From: Bacilli bacterium
Lineage (GTDB): Bacteria; Bacillota_I; Bacilli_A; RFN20; CAG-288
Assembly: GCA_900770925.1 (NCBI GenBank)
Contig: CAAGLY010000019.1
Location: 1 to 35,927 of the forward strand
Length of the DNA stretch: 35,927 bases
Direction of reading: 5' to 3'
This document shows, one piece after another, positions 24,505 to 33,838 of this stretch. The notes under the pieces are model-generated. The model did no database searches, was not told the DNA's origin, and saw nothing but the letters and a program-made list of their open reading frames with translations. Position 1 is the first letter of the stretch, and every line of letters begins with the position of its first letter. Both the position numbers and the translations under genes were made by a program.

Positions 24505-26220
24505 AGCATCTTGGCAAGCATGTCGTCTACTTCGATTGTCGTCCCGATTCTCCTAAGGATAGGAGGATTAGGTGCTTTATTTGTCGGAAGGAACAGGCTG
24601 CAGTCCGCAACCGAAAAGCTAGCTACCGGGGGTTTGAAGAAGCTCTTTTCAAAAACCGCCAACTCAAAATTAGCCGGCGTCGGAATCGGAACATTAGCAA
24701 CAAGGATCAGGCAATCAAGCGGTGCAACAACCATCAGGGTTGTCGGCTTCGTCAACGCCGGAGTAAGGTCATTGACTCAGGCAGCTACCTACATCATGGG
24801 TGCCAATATCGGAACAACGATTACTGCTCAGATTGTTGCCTTAGGAGGATTATCTTCGGATAGCTTCCCGTTAACGGAAATCATCATCTCCCTGACTTTA
24901 CTTGGTGTATTTATCCGCAGGATTTTCCACAAAAAGTCTCCGAAAACAGCATTTATCGGGGATAGGATAGCCGGTCTTGGCCTTCTCTTCCTCGGTTTAG
25001 AGACAAGGACAGGCAATAGGCAGAGCGTATTCCTCTCCAACGAAAGCTTTAAGGACTTCTTAGCTTCTCTGACTAACCCCTTCCTCTTACTCCTTATCGG
25101 TGTTGTCCTGACCGCTATTGTCCAGTCCTCTAGCGCAATTACCTCCGTAGTTCTTGCTAGGGCAAGGGCGGGAGTGGTTGTCGGAGGAAGCGGAAACGGA
25201 GTCCTCTATCTGATTCTCGGTTCGAATATCGGCTCCTGCTCCACCGCCCTTCTCTCCGCCATCGGCTCAACTCCGAACGGAAAACGGGCTTCTTTGATTC
25301 ACCTCTTCTTCAATCTCTTCGGTTCATTGATCTTCTTTGTTGTCTTAATCTGCTGGCCAAGTGCAAGGGAAATGACCTTTGGCAAATGGTTTTCTTCTCC
25401 GGCTACCCAGATAGCAAGGTTCCACACCTTCTTCAATGTCATCGCCACCATCGTCTTCCTTCCTATCACTAAAGTCCTAGTATTCTTAGCAACGAAGATT
25501 GTTCCGGACAAAGGGAAAAACAATGAAGCTGATTTACTCGATTCCCGCTTCCTTGCCACTCCGGAATTAGCATTGAACCAGGCTATCGCCTTTTATCATA
25601 AAAGGGCAGAATTAGCCTTAGAAGATCTCAATGTCGCCCTTAATGCATTCTTAAGCCGTAACGAAGGAAGGAAAGAGGACATCGGAACAAGGGAGAACCA
25701 TGTTCTCCATAGGTCAAAGGAATTAAGTTCCTTCTTAGTCCAGATTTCTGCTAAGGGAGTCAGTGAGGAATCCTCAAAGCGGATTTCCAGAAGGCAGCTT
25801 GATCTTGCTGATATTGTCCGTCTTACCGAAGTTGCCGATAACATCACCGGTTATACCCAACATGAAGTAGAGGAAGACCTTACTTTCTCGCCGATTGTCA
25901 TCTCTCAGCTCAAGGAGAGGAAAGAAAGGATCAACAACAGGTTCCATGAAGTCAGCACTCTGATCGATAAGCCTACGTTAAAGCAGCTCTCCTTTGTCCA
26001 GAAGAGGGAAGATAACATTGATAATCAGCGGACAAACAGGGTTCAAAGCCACTTAGTCCGATTAGAGAAGGGAGAATGCAAGCCGCAGAGCTCGAACGTA
26101 TTCATCAACCTTGTCGGAAACCTTGAACGCTGCGGAGACCATCTTAACTTCATCGCCGAACGTTCCTGCAGTGATCTCCTCCCGAAGACAACCGAAGACA
26201 ATATCAGCTTACATCCATAA
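24499..26220 (+). CDS. Na+/phosphate cotransporter (NptA/PhoU-domain type)
   Basis: 573 aa. Imports phosphate with sodium across the membrane. Two inverted membrane repeats carry the family QSS signatures: IMQSSGATTIMVVGFVNAG and IVQSSSAITSVV, plus MGANIGTTITAQ and LGSNIGSCSTA. From about residue 350 a cytoplasmic PhoU-like helical domain follows, ending NLERCGDHLNFIAE. AGG as Met is required at TTI-M-VVGFVNAG (24736), in the first helix (LLMIGGLGALFVGMNMLQ) and at LGLETMTGNMQ; as Arg these would put charges inside membrane helices. The open frame extends upstream to a TTG at 24463, but the ATG at 24499 has AGGA nine bases before it and fits family length. Single gene with its own terminator. 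Confidence 0.9.
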   Translation: MISILASMSSTSIVVPILLRIGGLGALFVGRNRLQSATEKLATGGLKKLFSKTANSKLAGVGIGTLATRIRQSSGATTIRVVGFVNAGVRSLTQAATYIMGANIGTTITAQIVALGGLSSDSFPLTEIIISLTLLGVFIRRIFHKKSPKTAFIGDRIAGLGLLFLGLETRTGNRQSVFLSNESFKDFLASLTNPFLLLLIGVVLTAIVQSSSAITSVVLARARAGVVVGGSGNGVLYLILGSNIGSCSTALLSAIGSTPNGKRASLIHLFFNLFGSLIFFVVLICWPSAREMTFGKWFSSPATQIARFHTFFNVIATIVFLPITKVLVFLATKIVPDKGKNNEADLLDSRFLATPELALNQAIAFYHKRAELALEDLNVALNAFLSRNEGRKEDIGTRENHVLHRSKELSSFLVQISAKGVSEESSKRISRRQLDLADIVRLTEVADNITGYTQHEVEEDLTFSPIVISQLKERKERINNRFHEVSTLIDKPTLKQLSFVQKREDNIDNQRTNRVQSHLVRLEKGECKPQSSNVFINLVGNLERCGDHLNFIAERSCSDLLPKTTEDNISLHP

Positions 26221-26265
26221 AAAAAGACAGCTTGGAACCTTTTGGGTAAGAGGCTGTCTTTTTTC
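26221..26265. terminator. Bidirectional terminator
   Basis: AAAAAGACAGC (26221-26231) pairs with GCTGTCTTTTT (26253-26263). With A and T runs at the ends it can stop both the transporter transcript and the converging helicase gene. Confidence 0.85.
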
Positions 26266-26304
26266 GCATCAGACTTTCTGTATTCTTCTTTTTCTTTTAG
26301 ATTG

Positions 26305-29300
26305 TTACTGCAGAATACTGACGTTACCGAACTGATCTTTTGTCAGTTTTCCGTCAATAATCAGCTGATTGATGAGGAAAGTGACCTCATCACAGCTCTG
26401 CTTCGGGCAGGATTTGTACCCGATGGTCTTAAGGAGCAGCTTTGCAAGTCCGTCAACTGCGATAATGTACTCGTTCTTGACTAACTGAAGAAGTCCGCTC
26501 TTTAGTTCAATATCCGGAATCTCTTCTAACGTACGGCTGGAATTAATCCGGAGCTTAATGTCCTTATCATCAATCCAGTAATAGGTGTTCAGCTTGCCGT
26601 TGTGCTTCTGGATTTGGTTTTTTCTTCTGATGTCACACCTGATATCGAAGAAGGTATTCGTTACCTGACTAGAGACCTTCTTCCGGCCAAGAAGAGAAGC
26701 TAATTTGCTAAGCAGAATGCTCTCACAGACAGGCTGTTCTTTCTTGATGATGGCAAGAATCTTATCATCCAGCATCGGCCTTCTCCAGGCGATTTCACCC
26801 ACGGATAATTGATGCGAGCTCTCCACTATTGTTTCTTCCTGGTAGGAGGGAAAGGTCTGTTCTATGGTTACAGCCGGTTTCTCTTCCCTAGTAGAAAAGG
26901 AATCCTCAAGTTCATCTAGGTCATCAAAAGAATCTTCCTTCACCTCCTGTGAATCAGAAGAAACCGAGGAGGGACAATCGATACCCGTTTCCTTGATCGC
27001 CTCATCCACCGCTAAGAAGAGTCTCTCTTCTTCATTCTTCCGGTCTTTGAACCAGTCAACAGACCAGATGCGATAGAAGTTCCATCCTTTCGACTCAAGC
27101 ACCTGCTGATGCAGACGGTCACGGTCTCTCGCACTATGAGAGGCGTGATAAGTGGCTCCGTCACACTCAATTGCTAAGACATAGAGATTCTTATCCGGAT
27201 GTTTGACTCCGAAATCAATCCGGTATCCAGAACATCCGACCTGACAGTCGACATGGTATCCATGATTCGTAAGTGCCTGATAGACGCTCTGTTCAAACGG
27301 AGACTGCCTTAACTCTTCCGTTCCTGCCTTAGACAGAGAAAGCCTTGTACCTTTCTCTGCATATTCAAGATATCCACGCAGCCTCTTCCTTCCGAGGGAA
27401 GAAGTCCGGTCAAGATCGATATCATAATAGTGGATAGAAGAGACAACCTGCCTATTCACACGGGAACGGGTGATAGCGACATTCAGTCGCCGCTCTCCTC
27501 CTCTCTGATTCAGGGCACCAAAATTAAGGGACAGCTTACCATCCTGTCCTTTTCCGTATCCGACGGAGAAGATAATCCGGTCTCTTTCATCACCCTGGAC
27601 ATTTTCAAGGTTCTTGACAAAAAGGCTTTCCGTTCCGTTTTCGGACGTGTATTTTCTCAGCAGCCTATCGCTCTCCCTTCTCTTATCGAGCTGACTCTGG
27701 ATTTCCTCCTGCTGAGACCTGTTCCTGGCGACGATTCCGATACTTTCCTTTGGATAGTCCCGGATATCCTGGCAGACAAGGTCAACGACCTTAGTTGCCT
27801 CATTAGAGTTCGTTCTCCTCTTCTTCCTGTAGTTTCCGTTCCGGACAAAATAGAAGTCGATGCCGAAACCTTCCTTCTTCTTTGTTGCCGATGGGAAAGT
27901 GGTCAGTCTTCCGTCATAGAAGTTCTCGTTAGAAAAGGCAATCAGCTCCTCGCTCTTAGAGCGGTAATGCCAGGTCAGTCGCTTATGGGGATAAGCTACT
28001 GCATAATCAAGGATGGATTCAAAGGCAGAAATATCATCCCCCTCTTCCTCTTCCTCCACAGAATCATCCTCATAGGAGGTCTGGAAGAAAGAAGTCGGAG
28101 GCATCTGCTTATTATCACCGGCGATAATCAGCTGAGAACCCCGGTAGATACTACCGATAGCATCCCAGGGGAAGACCTGACTAGCTTCATCAAAGATAAT
28201 CAGATCAAAATGCCTGTCCTTATTTAAGAAGGACGAAACATTTAAAGGAGACATCCTGAAGCAGGGCTTCACCCGTTTGATGAGAGGTCCGAACTGTGTC
28301 CTCCTTCTCCGGATAGAGATAAGACGTCTCTTCTTGGCTGCCTCTTTTTCAAAGCAGCTGACAATTCCGCCGGAATTATCATTCGGATTAGGAATCCGGC
28401 CAGTGCACTGCTCCTTGACTTCAGCCTGATGGATCTTAAAGGAAGTCCTGTCATCTCTTTTAAACCCATTCTCCCTATCGTCATTCTTTCTTCTTGAAGC
28501 GGAAGAGAGAATCGGATCCTGCTCAATCAGAGCATGGGATAGCTGAACATAGAAGCACTTCTTGAAGGCATCCGAGAGGTTCTCAATCAGGTAATCTCCG
28601 TAGAGATAATTTTTCAGGAAATCTCTGTATCCGTTTTCCCTTGCCCTATCATAAAGCTGATAGAGTCTCCTGTTGGTCGGGAAGTCAGCCCTGTTTTTCT
28701 TGTACCGGGATAAAGAGGAAATAAAAGCATCATAGGAAAGAGAAAGAAGATTATTCTTTCCTAAATCAAAGTACTGAACAAAATCAGTAACCTCCTTCTT
28801 CCTCTTCTCCTCCTCTTGGATAGAGGAAACAGCAGAAAGAGATTCCTTCAGTTCACAGAATAGGCTTTCCTTCTCTTTGGATAAAAGATTAAATGTAATA
28901 CCTTTTAAATAAAGCAGTCTGTTCCTATCGTCAGAAAACGTTTCTGCATTCTCCTCAGTTATCCTATCCGGTTTAACGAAATTATCATTCAGCTTATCTA
29001 AAGAAGAGGATAAATCAGAAAGAATATCCTGATAGTCCTTCAGATCTAGGACAAGCTTTTTCGCCTGTCTGAAGCTAAGCTTATTCTGGTTAGAATAGAT
29101 AGCAAGGTCGGTCCTATCCTTCCGATACTCTTTCTTCAGAAAACGGAAGAAGGAGGAATATTCGTTATCGAATTTATCTTTCCTCTCCTTGCCGGAGACA
29201 GAAAGAATCTTTATATCCTTTCCTTCAAGGAACTTCGATTCCTTTTTCCGTTTCAGGTTCTTTAAGACTTCATTCCTGTTCTTCTGTATCCTTCCCCTCT

Positions 29301-31011
29301 TACTTTCATCGAACCTGTAAGGATCAAAGAAGCGGAGAGATTCAATCACCTGCTTCTCTTCTAACACAGAAAGAACATCTTTCCTTGGCCTATTATCATT
29401 CAGTTCAAGAAGCTTACTGATCTTTTCCCACTGACTGCTGAAAGAGGTCATCCTAGAGTAAAGAGTATCGATCTTTCCTTCAAAGCGGACACGGAAATCA
29501 TAGTCGGAACTATGCTCCTTCCTTCCATAAAACGGAAGATCTTCCTCTTTCCGTCCAAGCTTAATCGATAAGTCTGTCACTTCCTTAAGGCGGGCAAGAT
29601 TATCCTCTAGGAACTTATGGTTAAAGCAGCTTCTGTCACCGAACAGGAAAGAGGGAGAAGCTACTTCGTGTAAAAGATCTGCTTCTCCGAGAATCTGAAA
29701 GACTCTCTGCTCCCTAGGCTCATTCCTCTTGTAGACTGAATCCGCATAGGAGTTAAGATACTCCTCTTCCTCCTTCAGACTTTCTTTCGTCTTCGCTGCG
29801 TTTTCCGTAACGGAATACAACGGAGACTTCAAGACATTGTCGATATCGGAAAGAATCTCTTTCCGTTCAACATTTCCGTGCAGATATAAGCAGAAATCCG
29901 ATAATCCGACCTGGCTGAGCTTATGATAGACAACATCAAGGGCTGCTGCTTTTTCCGCAACAAAAAGAACAGTCTTTCCATCATACCTAGCTTCCGCAAT
30001 CAGATTTGTGATCGTCTGGGACTTACCCGTTCCGGGAGGTCCCTCTAAGACGAAAGAGTCACCTTGTTTTGCACATTCAATGGCTTCAAACTGAGAGGAA
30101 TCCGCATCGACTACATTATGGAGCGGTAAGAAAGGGCGTTCCTTCTTTTCTTTTTCTTCCTTAAATTCTCTAGGAACAGGTTCGCCTGTTCCTAAAGCAT
30201 GCTTGCCGAAAAGCTTTTGGACATTCGGATTATTCAGGACCGTATTCTCATTGTCCTTTAAATCACGGTACCTGCTGATCTTAGAGAAGGTAAATAGTCC
30301 GAGGATAATCTCATTGGTGATTGACCATCCCTTAAAAGCAGAAACCGTCTCTTCTACAGCCTGAAGGTAAGAGGAGACTGTATACTTTTCATGATCAAAC
30401 TCCGGAAGGGTGATTCCGTATTCCTGCTTCAGAAGGAAGGAGAGCGTATTATTGTTCGTCACGTCATTCCTTCCGTTGAATCCTAAGGAATAGGCCTGTT
30501 TATTCCGGTCAAAGTATAATGTCACTGGAATAAGGAGAAGAGGAGAGTCAATCTCCTCATCCACATAACCGTTCTCGGTAGGTTTTTCTGACCAATGCAG
30601 CCTTCCTAAAGCAAGATGAAGAAGACTGACACCATGGTCTTCAATAGAGCCATTCTCAAGACCATTGATGCGTTTCCTTGTTTTATTCAGGGAAGCCCGG
30701 TAAGGAAAGAGAAGAAGACGGCTGCTGTCCCTCTCCCTATCAAATTCCTTACTCGCTAGTTTCCTATATTCGTTCCGGATAGAAATATCGCTATTATAGG
30801 AATCGAAAGTCACATGGTTGCGGCTTAAAAAGCCGTCTAAATCGAAGAATTCAAAGGTATCTCCGTTGACCAGATCCTGAAAAAGATCATCTTCCGAAAG
30901 ATGAGTGTAAACCGATAGACATGCACTATTAGGAGAGTAGTAGAGGAGCTTATTCCGTTTTCCGAGATTAAGTAGCTGATTACAGCATTTCTGAAGGTCA
31001 ATAGATTCCAT
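26305..31011 (-). CDS. DUF4011 / SF1 helicase / Vsr-like nuclease / DUF3320 protein (Hhe-type defence candidate)
   Basis: 1568 aa, cytoplasmic. The N-terminal DUF4011-like region (LGKRNKLLYYSPN) is followed by helicase motif I GPPGTGKSQ at about residue 320. A long charged coiled-coil insertion spans about 400-900. Then come motif II IIFDEASQVFPWDA (about 940), motif III GDNKQMPP, WHYRSKSEELIAFSN, and motifs V/VI VKNLENVQGDERD and GGERRLNVAITRSR. A Vsr/MTES_1575-type PD-(D/E)xK nuclease follows at about 1215-1330 (RIDFGVKHP, ECDGATYH, RDRDRLHQQVLE, RIWSVDWF). A DUF3320 winged-helix segment spans about 1410-1480. This order matches the DUF4011-helicase-Vsr protein reported as an antiphage system (Hhe, Gao et al. 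2020). All catalytic motifs look intact. AGA and CGC are used at the strict Arg positions (HYRS, YDGR), AGG never. Start has AGGAG. It stands alone. Confidence 0.9.
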   Translation of the reverse strand: MESIDLQKCCNQLLNLGKRNKLLYYSPNSACLSVYTHLSEDDLFQDLVNGDTFEFFDLDGFLSRNHVTFDSYNSDISIRNEYRKLASKEFDRERDSSRLLLFPYRASLNKTRKRINGLENGSIEDHGVSLLHLALGRLHWSEKPTENGYVDEEIDSPLLLIPVTLYFDRNKQAYSLGFNGRNDVTNNNTLSFLLKQEYGITLPEFDHEKYTVSSYLQAVEETVSAFKGWSITNEIILGLFTFSKISRYRDLKDNENTVLNNPNVQKLFGKHALGTGEPVPREFKEEKEKKERPFLPLHNVVDADSSQFEAIECAKQGDSFVLEGPPGTGKSQTITNLIAEARYDGKTVLFVAEKAAALDVVYHKLSQVGLSDFCLYLHGNVERKEILSDIDNVLKSPLYSVTENAAKTKESLKEEEEYLNSYADSVYKRNEPREQRVFQILGEADLLHEVASPSFLFGDRSCFNHKFLEDNLARLKEVTDLSIKLGRKEEDLPFYGRKEHSSDYDFRVRFEGKIDTLYSRMTSFSSQWEKISKLLELNDNRPRKDVLSVLEEKQVIESLRFFDPYRFDESKRGRIQKNRNEVLKNLKRKKESKFLEGKDIKILSVSGKERKDKFDNEYSSFFRFLKKEYRKDRTDLAIYSNQNKLSFRQAKKLVLDLKDYQDILSDLSSSLDKLNDNFVKPDRITEENAETFSDDRNRLLYLKGITFNLLSKEKESLFCELKESLSAVSSIQEEEKRKKEVTDFVQYFDLGKNNLLSLSYDAFISSLSRYKKNRADFPTNRRLYQLYDRARENGYRDFLKNYLYGDYLIENLSDAFKKCFYVQLSHALIEQDPILSSASRRKNDDRENGFKRDDRTSFKIHQAEVKEQCTGRIPNPNDNSGGIVSCFEKEAAKKRRLISIRRRRTQFGPLIKRVKPCFRMSPLNVSSFLNKDRHFDLIIFDEASQVFPWDAIGSIYRGSQLIIAGDNKQMPPTSFFQTSYEDDSVEEEEEGDDISAFESILDYAVAYPHKRLTWHYRSKSEELIAFSNENFYDGRLTTFPSATKKKEGFGIDFYFVRNGNYRKKRRTNSNEATKVVDLVCQDIRDYPKESIGIVARNRSQQEEIQSQLDKRRESDRLLRKYTSENGTESLFVKNLENVQGDERDRIIFSVGYGKGQDGKLSLNFGALNQRGGERRLNVAITRSRVNRQVVSSIHYYDIDLDRTSSLGRKRLRGYLEYAEKGTRLSLSKAGTEELRQSPFEQSVYQALTNHGYHVDCQVGCSGYRIDFGVKHPDKNLYVLAIECDGATYHASHSARDRDRLHQQVLESKGWNFYRIWSVDWFKDRKNEEERLFLAVDEAIKETGIDCPSSVSSDSQEVKEDSFDDLDELEDSFSTREEKPAVTIEQTFPSYQEETIVESSHQLSVGEIAWRRPMLDDKILAIIKKEQPVCESILLSKLASLLGRKKVSSQVTNTFFDIRCDIRRKNQIQKHNGKLNTYYWIDDKDIKLRINSSRTLEEIPDIELKSGLLQLVKNEYIIAVDGLAKLLLKTIGYKSCPKQSCDEVTFLINQLIIDGKLTKDQFGNVSILQ

Positions 31012-31184
31012 AAAAAAGAAGCTCCTGTTATGTACTACAATACGATTTTAGCACATGTTCTTTGCTAAAGGCGCAAGGTTTTCTTTTTCTCTTTCTGCCC
31101 CCAAATCAGAATAGTCACGCAAAGAAAATAGGCATAGAAACAACCTTTTCATTTTAATAAAGCTTTCTTTTTAGTTTTTTTCAA

Positions 31185-31219
31185 AGGAAAAGGCGTTTGC
31201 CTAATAAATAAACGCCTTT
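31185..31219 (-). terminator. Terminator of the EEP hydrolase gene
   Basis: On the minus strand AAAGGCGTTT pairs with AAACGCCTTT across an 11-base loop, followed by TTTCC. The stem is strong but the T run is short. Confidence 0.7.
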
Positions 31220-31236
31220 GATACCATTGCCCGGAA

Positions 31237-32415
31237 TTATTTTAAGACGAATTTCAGGGTAGAGGGCTGATGATCCGAGTAGAGGAATCCATCCGTTCCG
31301 ACCTTTAAAGTAGATACCTCCTTGATCTCAATGTTGTCAGAAACAATGAAACCGTCGACAGTAGAGACAAAGGTAGAACCTCTTTCCCAAACAACATCAC
31401 AGTCACGGCAGCTAGGCTCGTTATTAGCGGCATAGATGGTGAAACCGTCATCGTAGGGAGAAGTCTTGTTCTCATCGAACCTGTAATTGATCCAATCCGG
31501 TTTCTGCTGATTGATCCTCTCCTGGTAAGGAATGACATCAGAATTATACTGAGGATACCTAGGATTATCCGTCAGCAGATCATGGTTGAAGTCGCCTGCG
31601 GCAATCACATAGTTTCCTTTGTCGGCTTCTGCTTTCCTGAAAGAGTGAAGTTCCTTGATCTGAGTATTACGGATTTTACCGCCTTCATCATAGGCAGACC
31701 TGTGAGAATTAATCAGAACGAATTTCTTTCCATTATCTGCCTTCCTGCGGTTAACCGAGAAGCAGCGGTCAAGATCCATGAATTTTGAAAAACCATCGGA
31801 GATGGTATATTGCTTACGCTCGCTCTCCTGAATTTCATATTTCGAATAAGTCGACCTGCCTGCCTTAGATTTACCATGCGGGTCGGTAAAAGGATAGAAA
31901 AGATAAGCGGAATCGAAGTTGATGGCAAAAGAATTATCATATCCGTCCCTTTCCTCTTCAATCTCCTCTTTCTGATTGATGTGATACGAGCGGTCAGCAT
32001 CGACATCGACTTCCTGCAAAGCAAAGAAGTCGCTCTTCAGTTCTTTCAATAAAGAAATAGAGCCATTGGTATTCTTAGTAACATCCTCTTTCGAGATGCC
32101 TTTCCCGTATTTTCCTCTTGTCTCATTTACGTCTTTATCGTATCCGGTATCCCTAAAGAAAGTATAATCCGGAGAATAAGCGCCGAATCCGATGTTGTAG
32201 GTGGTCAGAGTCAGTTCCTTGTTGGATTCGACCTTTTCCTTTTCGCTTGCACCGTTTACTTCAAGAGAAATATCTCCGATGCGATGATAGGAGAACACCA
32301 CATAGCCAAGATAGGAAAGAACCGTAAGCAGGGGAATGCCGATTACGCAGGATAGAGTGATACCGATAATCTTCTTTGTTTTCTTTTTCTGTTTCTTTTT
32401 GTTCTTATCTTCCAT
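31237..32415 (-). CDS. Membrane-anchored endonuclease/exonuclease/phosphatase-family hydrolase
   Basis: 392 aa. A Lys-rich N-terminus and one membrane helix (IIGITLSCVIGIPLLTVLSYLG) leave the enzyme domain outside the cell. EEP motifs in order: LTTYNIGFGAY, the metal-binding Glu in ALQEVD, the catalytic His in NSHMSAY, GDFNHD, and the final SDHQP. With AGG as Met it gives FFMDTG (32152-32154), GMSTYSKY and HMSAY, all family-like. This family includes secreted DNases and phospho- or sphingomyelinase-type enzymes. The subgroup with DPHGKSK and YFPF-like motifs is common in gut Firmicutes and its substrate is not known to me. RBS AAAGGAG. Single gene with its own terminator. Confidence 0.88.
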   Translation of the reverse strand: MEDKNKKKQKKKTKKIIGITLSCVIGIPLLTVLSYLGYVVFSYHRIGDISLEVNGASEKEKVESNKELTLTTYNIGFGAYSPDYTFFRDTGYDKDVNETRGKYGKGISKEDVTKNTNGSISLLKELKSDFFALQEVDVDADRSYHINQKEEIEEERDGYDNSFAINFDSAYLFYPFTDPHGKSKAGRSTYSKYEIQESERKQYTISDGFSKFMDLDRCFSVNRRKADNGKKFVLINSHRSAYDEGGKIRNTQIKELHSFRKAEADKGNYVIAAGDFNHDLLTDNPRYPQYNSDVIPYQERINQQKPDWINYRFDENKTSPYDDGFTIYAANNEPSCRDCDVVWERGSTFVSTVDGFIVSDNIEIKEVSTLKVGTDGFLYSDHQPSTLKFVLK

Positions 32416-32521
32416 TGGCGAAAAGCTCCTTTAAAAATAATATAACAGAATCTAAGGCTCTTAGAACAAAACGGAATTATAAAATACAAGGCAAAATGAA
32501 CTAGCCGCTGTTTTCCAGGAG

Positions 32522-32590
32522 GAAAAAAGCCTGAATCAAGGTTATCTGTCCGCTATGACTATCATGGACAGCATATACTCGATTCAGGCT
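32522..32590 (-). terminator. Long hairpin terminator after the truncated GH3 gene
   Basis: On the minus strand AGCCTGAATC (from 32590) pairs with GATTCAGGCT (ending at 32528) and is followed by TTTTTT. The 43-base interior contains a second nested stem CTGTCC/GGACAG. Unusually long for a simple terminator. Confidence 0.75.
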
Positions 32591-32619
32591 CTTAATTCGG
32601 ATAGAAAGTCTGCTTTGCT

Positions 32620-33657
32620 TTATCCCCACTTTGGCTTTAAACAGATTAGCTTATAGCCAAGGCGGACGACTTTCTTCTTAAGCGGTAAAAGATGATTCTC
32701 GTTCTTCAAAAGGAAAGCCGCTTCCTCAAAGCACTTCTTAGCTAATTCATGATGTTCGTCAATCGAGAACGTATGCGGCTGGCTGACCGCATCTTTTGTC
32801 TTATCAATCAGAGTAAGGATTTCATCGACACGCTCGTTAACGACATCTTCGGATAAGGTTCCTCTCTTAACTGCTTCTACAATCTCCCTATCCGTCGTTC
32901 CGTCTGTGGAGGGCCTCTCTAAGGCATCGCCGGCAATAAGACCGGCAACCCGGTCATTATCTCCTCCCCAGTCGGTCACAACCCTTCCGTCATAAGAGAA
33001 CTCATTGCGTAAAATATCGTTTAATAAATGCCTGTTTTCGTTTGCAAACGTTCCGTTTAACCGGTTATAGGCAGACCTGATGCAGCTGTTCTTGCCTTCC
33101 TTTATTGCAATTTCAAACCCGCTGAGATAAATCTCACGGAGAGTCCGTTCATCGACAAGGGAATCATAGACCCTACGTCTCGTTTCCTGGTTATTGCAGG
33201 CAAAGTGCTTCAGACAGCAGGAAACACCCTGGCTCTCGATTCCTCTGACATATCCCGCCGCCCTCTTTCCGGCCAGATAAGGATCCTCAGAAAAATATTC
33301 GAAGTTACGTCCGCAGCGCGGATTCCGTTTGATGTTCCTGCCAGGAGAGAGAAGGACATTGACCTTCTCTGCTCTTGCCTCTTCGCCAAGAGCTTTTCCG
33401 AGCTCTTCTCCTAATTCCGGATTGAACGAAGATGCCCTTGTTGCAGCAGTGGGGAAACAGGTAGCCGGTATAGAAGCATTAAGACCGAGGTGATCGGCTG
33501 CTTTTGCCTGCTTACGGACACCATGGGGACCGTCAGAAAGAAACATCGAAGGAACAGAAAGCCGGTCGATGCTCTTTGTCTGCCAGAAATCCTTTCCGGA
33601 GCAAAGTGATGCCTTCTCTTCTAGAGTCCTCTGTCTAATCAGTTCATCGTGTTTCAT
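32620..33657 (-). CDS. Glycoside hydrolase family 3 enzyme, C-terminally truncated
   Basis: 345 aa; only the N-terminal TIM-barrel domain of a beta-glucosidase-like GH3 enzyme that is normally over 700 aa. Seen: FLSDGPHGVRKQ, NFEYFSEDPYLAGK, the substrate Lys-His in CLKHFACNNQE, VDERTLREIYLSGFE and the nucleophile Asp of VVTDWGG at about residue 228. AGG as Met restores RRMVYDS (residue 162), CIMSAYN (194) and LEMPS (248). After LLKNENHLLPLKKK the usual C-terminal alpha/beta and fibronectin-type domains are missing; about 15 unrelated residues lead to a stop. Loss of the second domain, which supplies the acid/base in most members, probably makes it inactive or altered. AAGGAG precedes the ATG. 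Lies downstream of a PfkB kinase with its own promoter and operator. Confidence 0.88.
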   Translation of the reverse strand: MKHDELIRQRTLEEKASLCSGKDFWQTKSIDRLSVPSMFLSDGPHGVRKQAKAADHLGLNASIPATCFPTAATRASSFNPELGEELGKALGEEARAEKVNVLLSPGRNIKRNPRCGRNFEYFSEDPYLAGKRAAGYVRGIESQGVSCCLKHFACNNQETRRRVYDSLVDERTLREIYLSGFEIAIKEGKNSCIRSAYNRLNGTFANENRHLLNDILRNEFSYDGRVVTDWGGDNDRVAGLIAGDALERPSTDGTTDREIVEAVKRGTLSEDVVNERVDEILTLIDKTKDAVSQPHTFSIDEHHELAKKCFEEAAFLLKNENHLLPLKKKVVRLGYKLICLKPKWG

Positions 33658-33690
33658 CTGTCCATCTCTCCTTACCCGATTTTTCTTTGG

Positions 33691-33718
33691 ATTATAGAGA
33701 GAAAAAAGCCTTTACAAG
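33691..33718 (-). promoter_or_regulatory. Candidate promoter of the GH3 gene
   Basis: On the minus strand CTTGTA (33718-33713), 16-base spacer, TATAAT (33696-33691), about 35 bases before the ATG. Confidence 0.55.
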
Positions 33719-33779
33719 GTCCTGATAGCGTAAATTGGCGTTTTGGTGTCTTATTTTGCACGTTAAAAGCTTCTGAACG

Positions 33780-33793
33780 TGTAACCGATTACA
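33780..33793. promoter_or_regulatory. LacI-family operator
   Basis: TGTAACCGATTACA: the half sites TGTAA/TTACA flank a central CG with a single mismatched pair, the usual form of LacI/GalR operators. It lies upstream of the GH3 promoter. A second imperfect inverted repeat CACGTT...AACGTG overlaps its left side (33759-33781). A sugar-responsive LacI-type repressor or activator is expected, though none is encoded in this window. Confidence 0.6.
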
Positions 33794-33838
33794 GAAAAGA
33801 GAGACAAGTGAGTGAAAAACGACTATTTTTTATTCAGT

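Noticed and set aside
27430..28227. 265-codon plus-strand open frame inside the helicase-nuclease gene
   Set aside because: It overlaps conserved helicase motifs on the other strand and shows no recognisable protein features.
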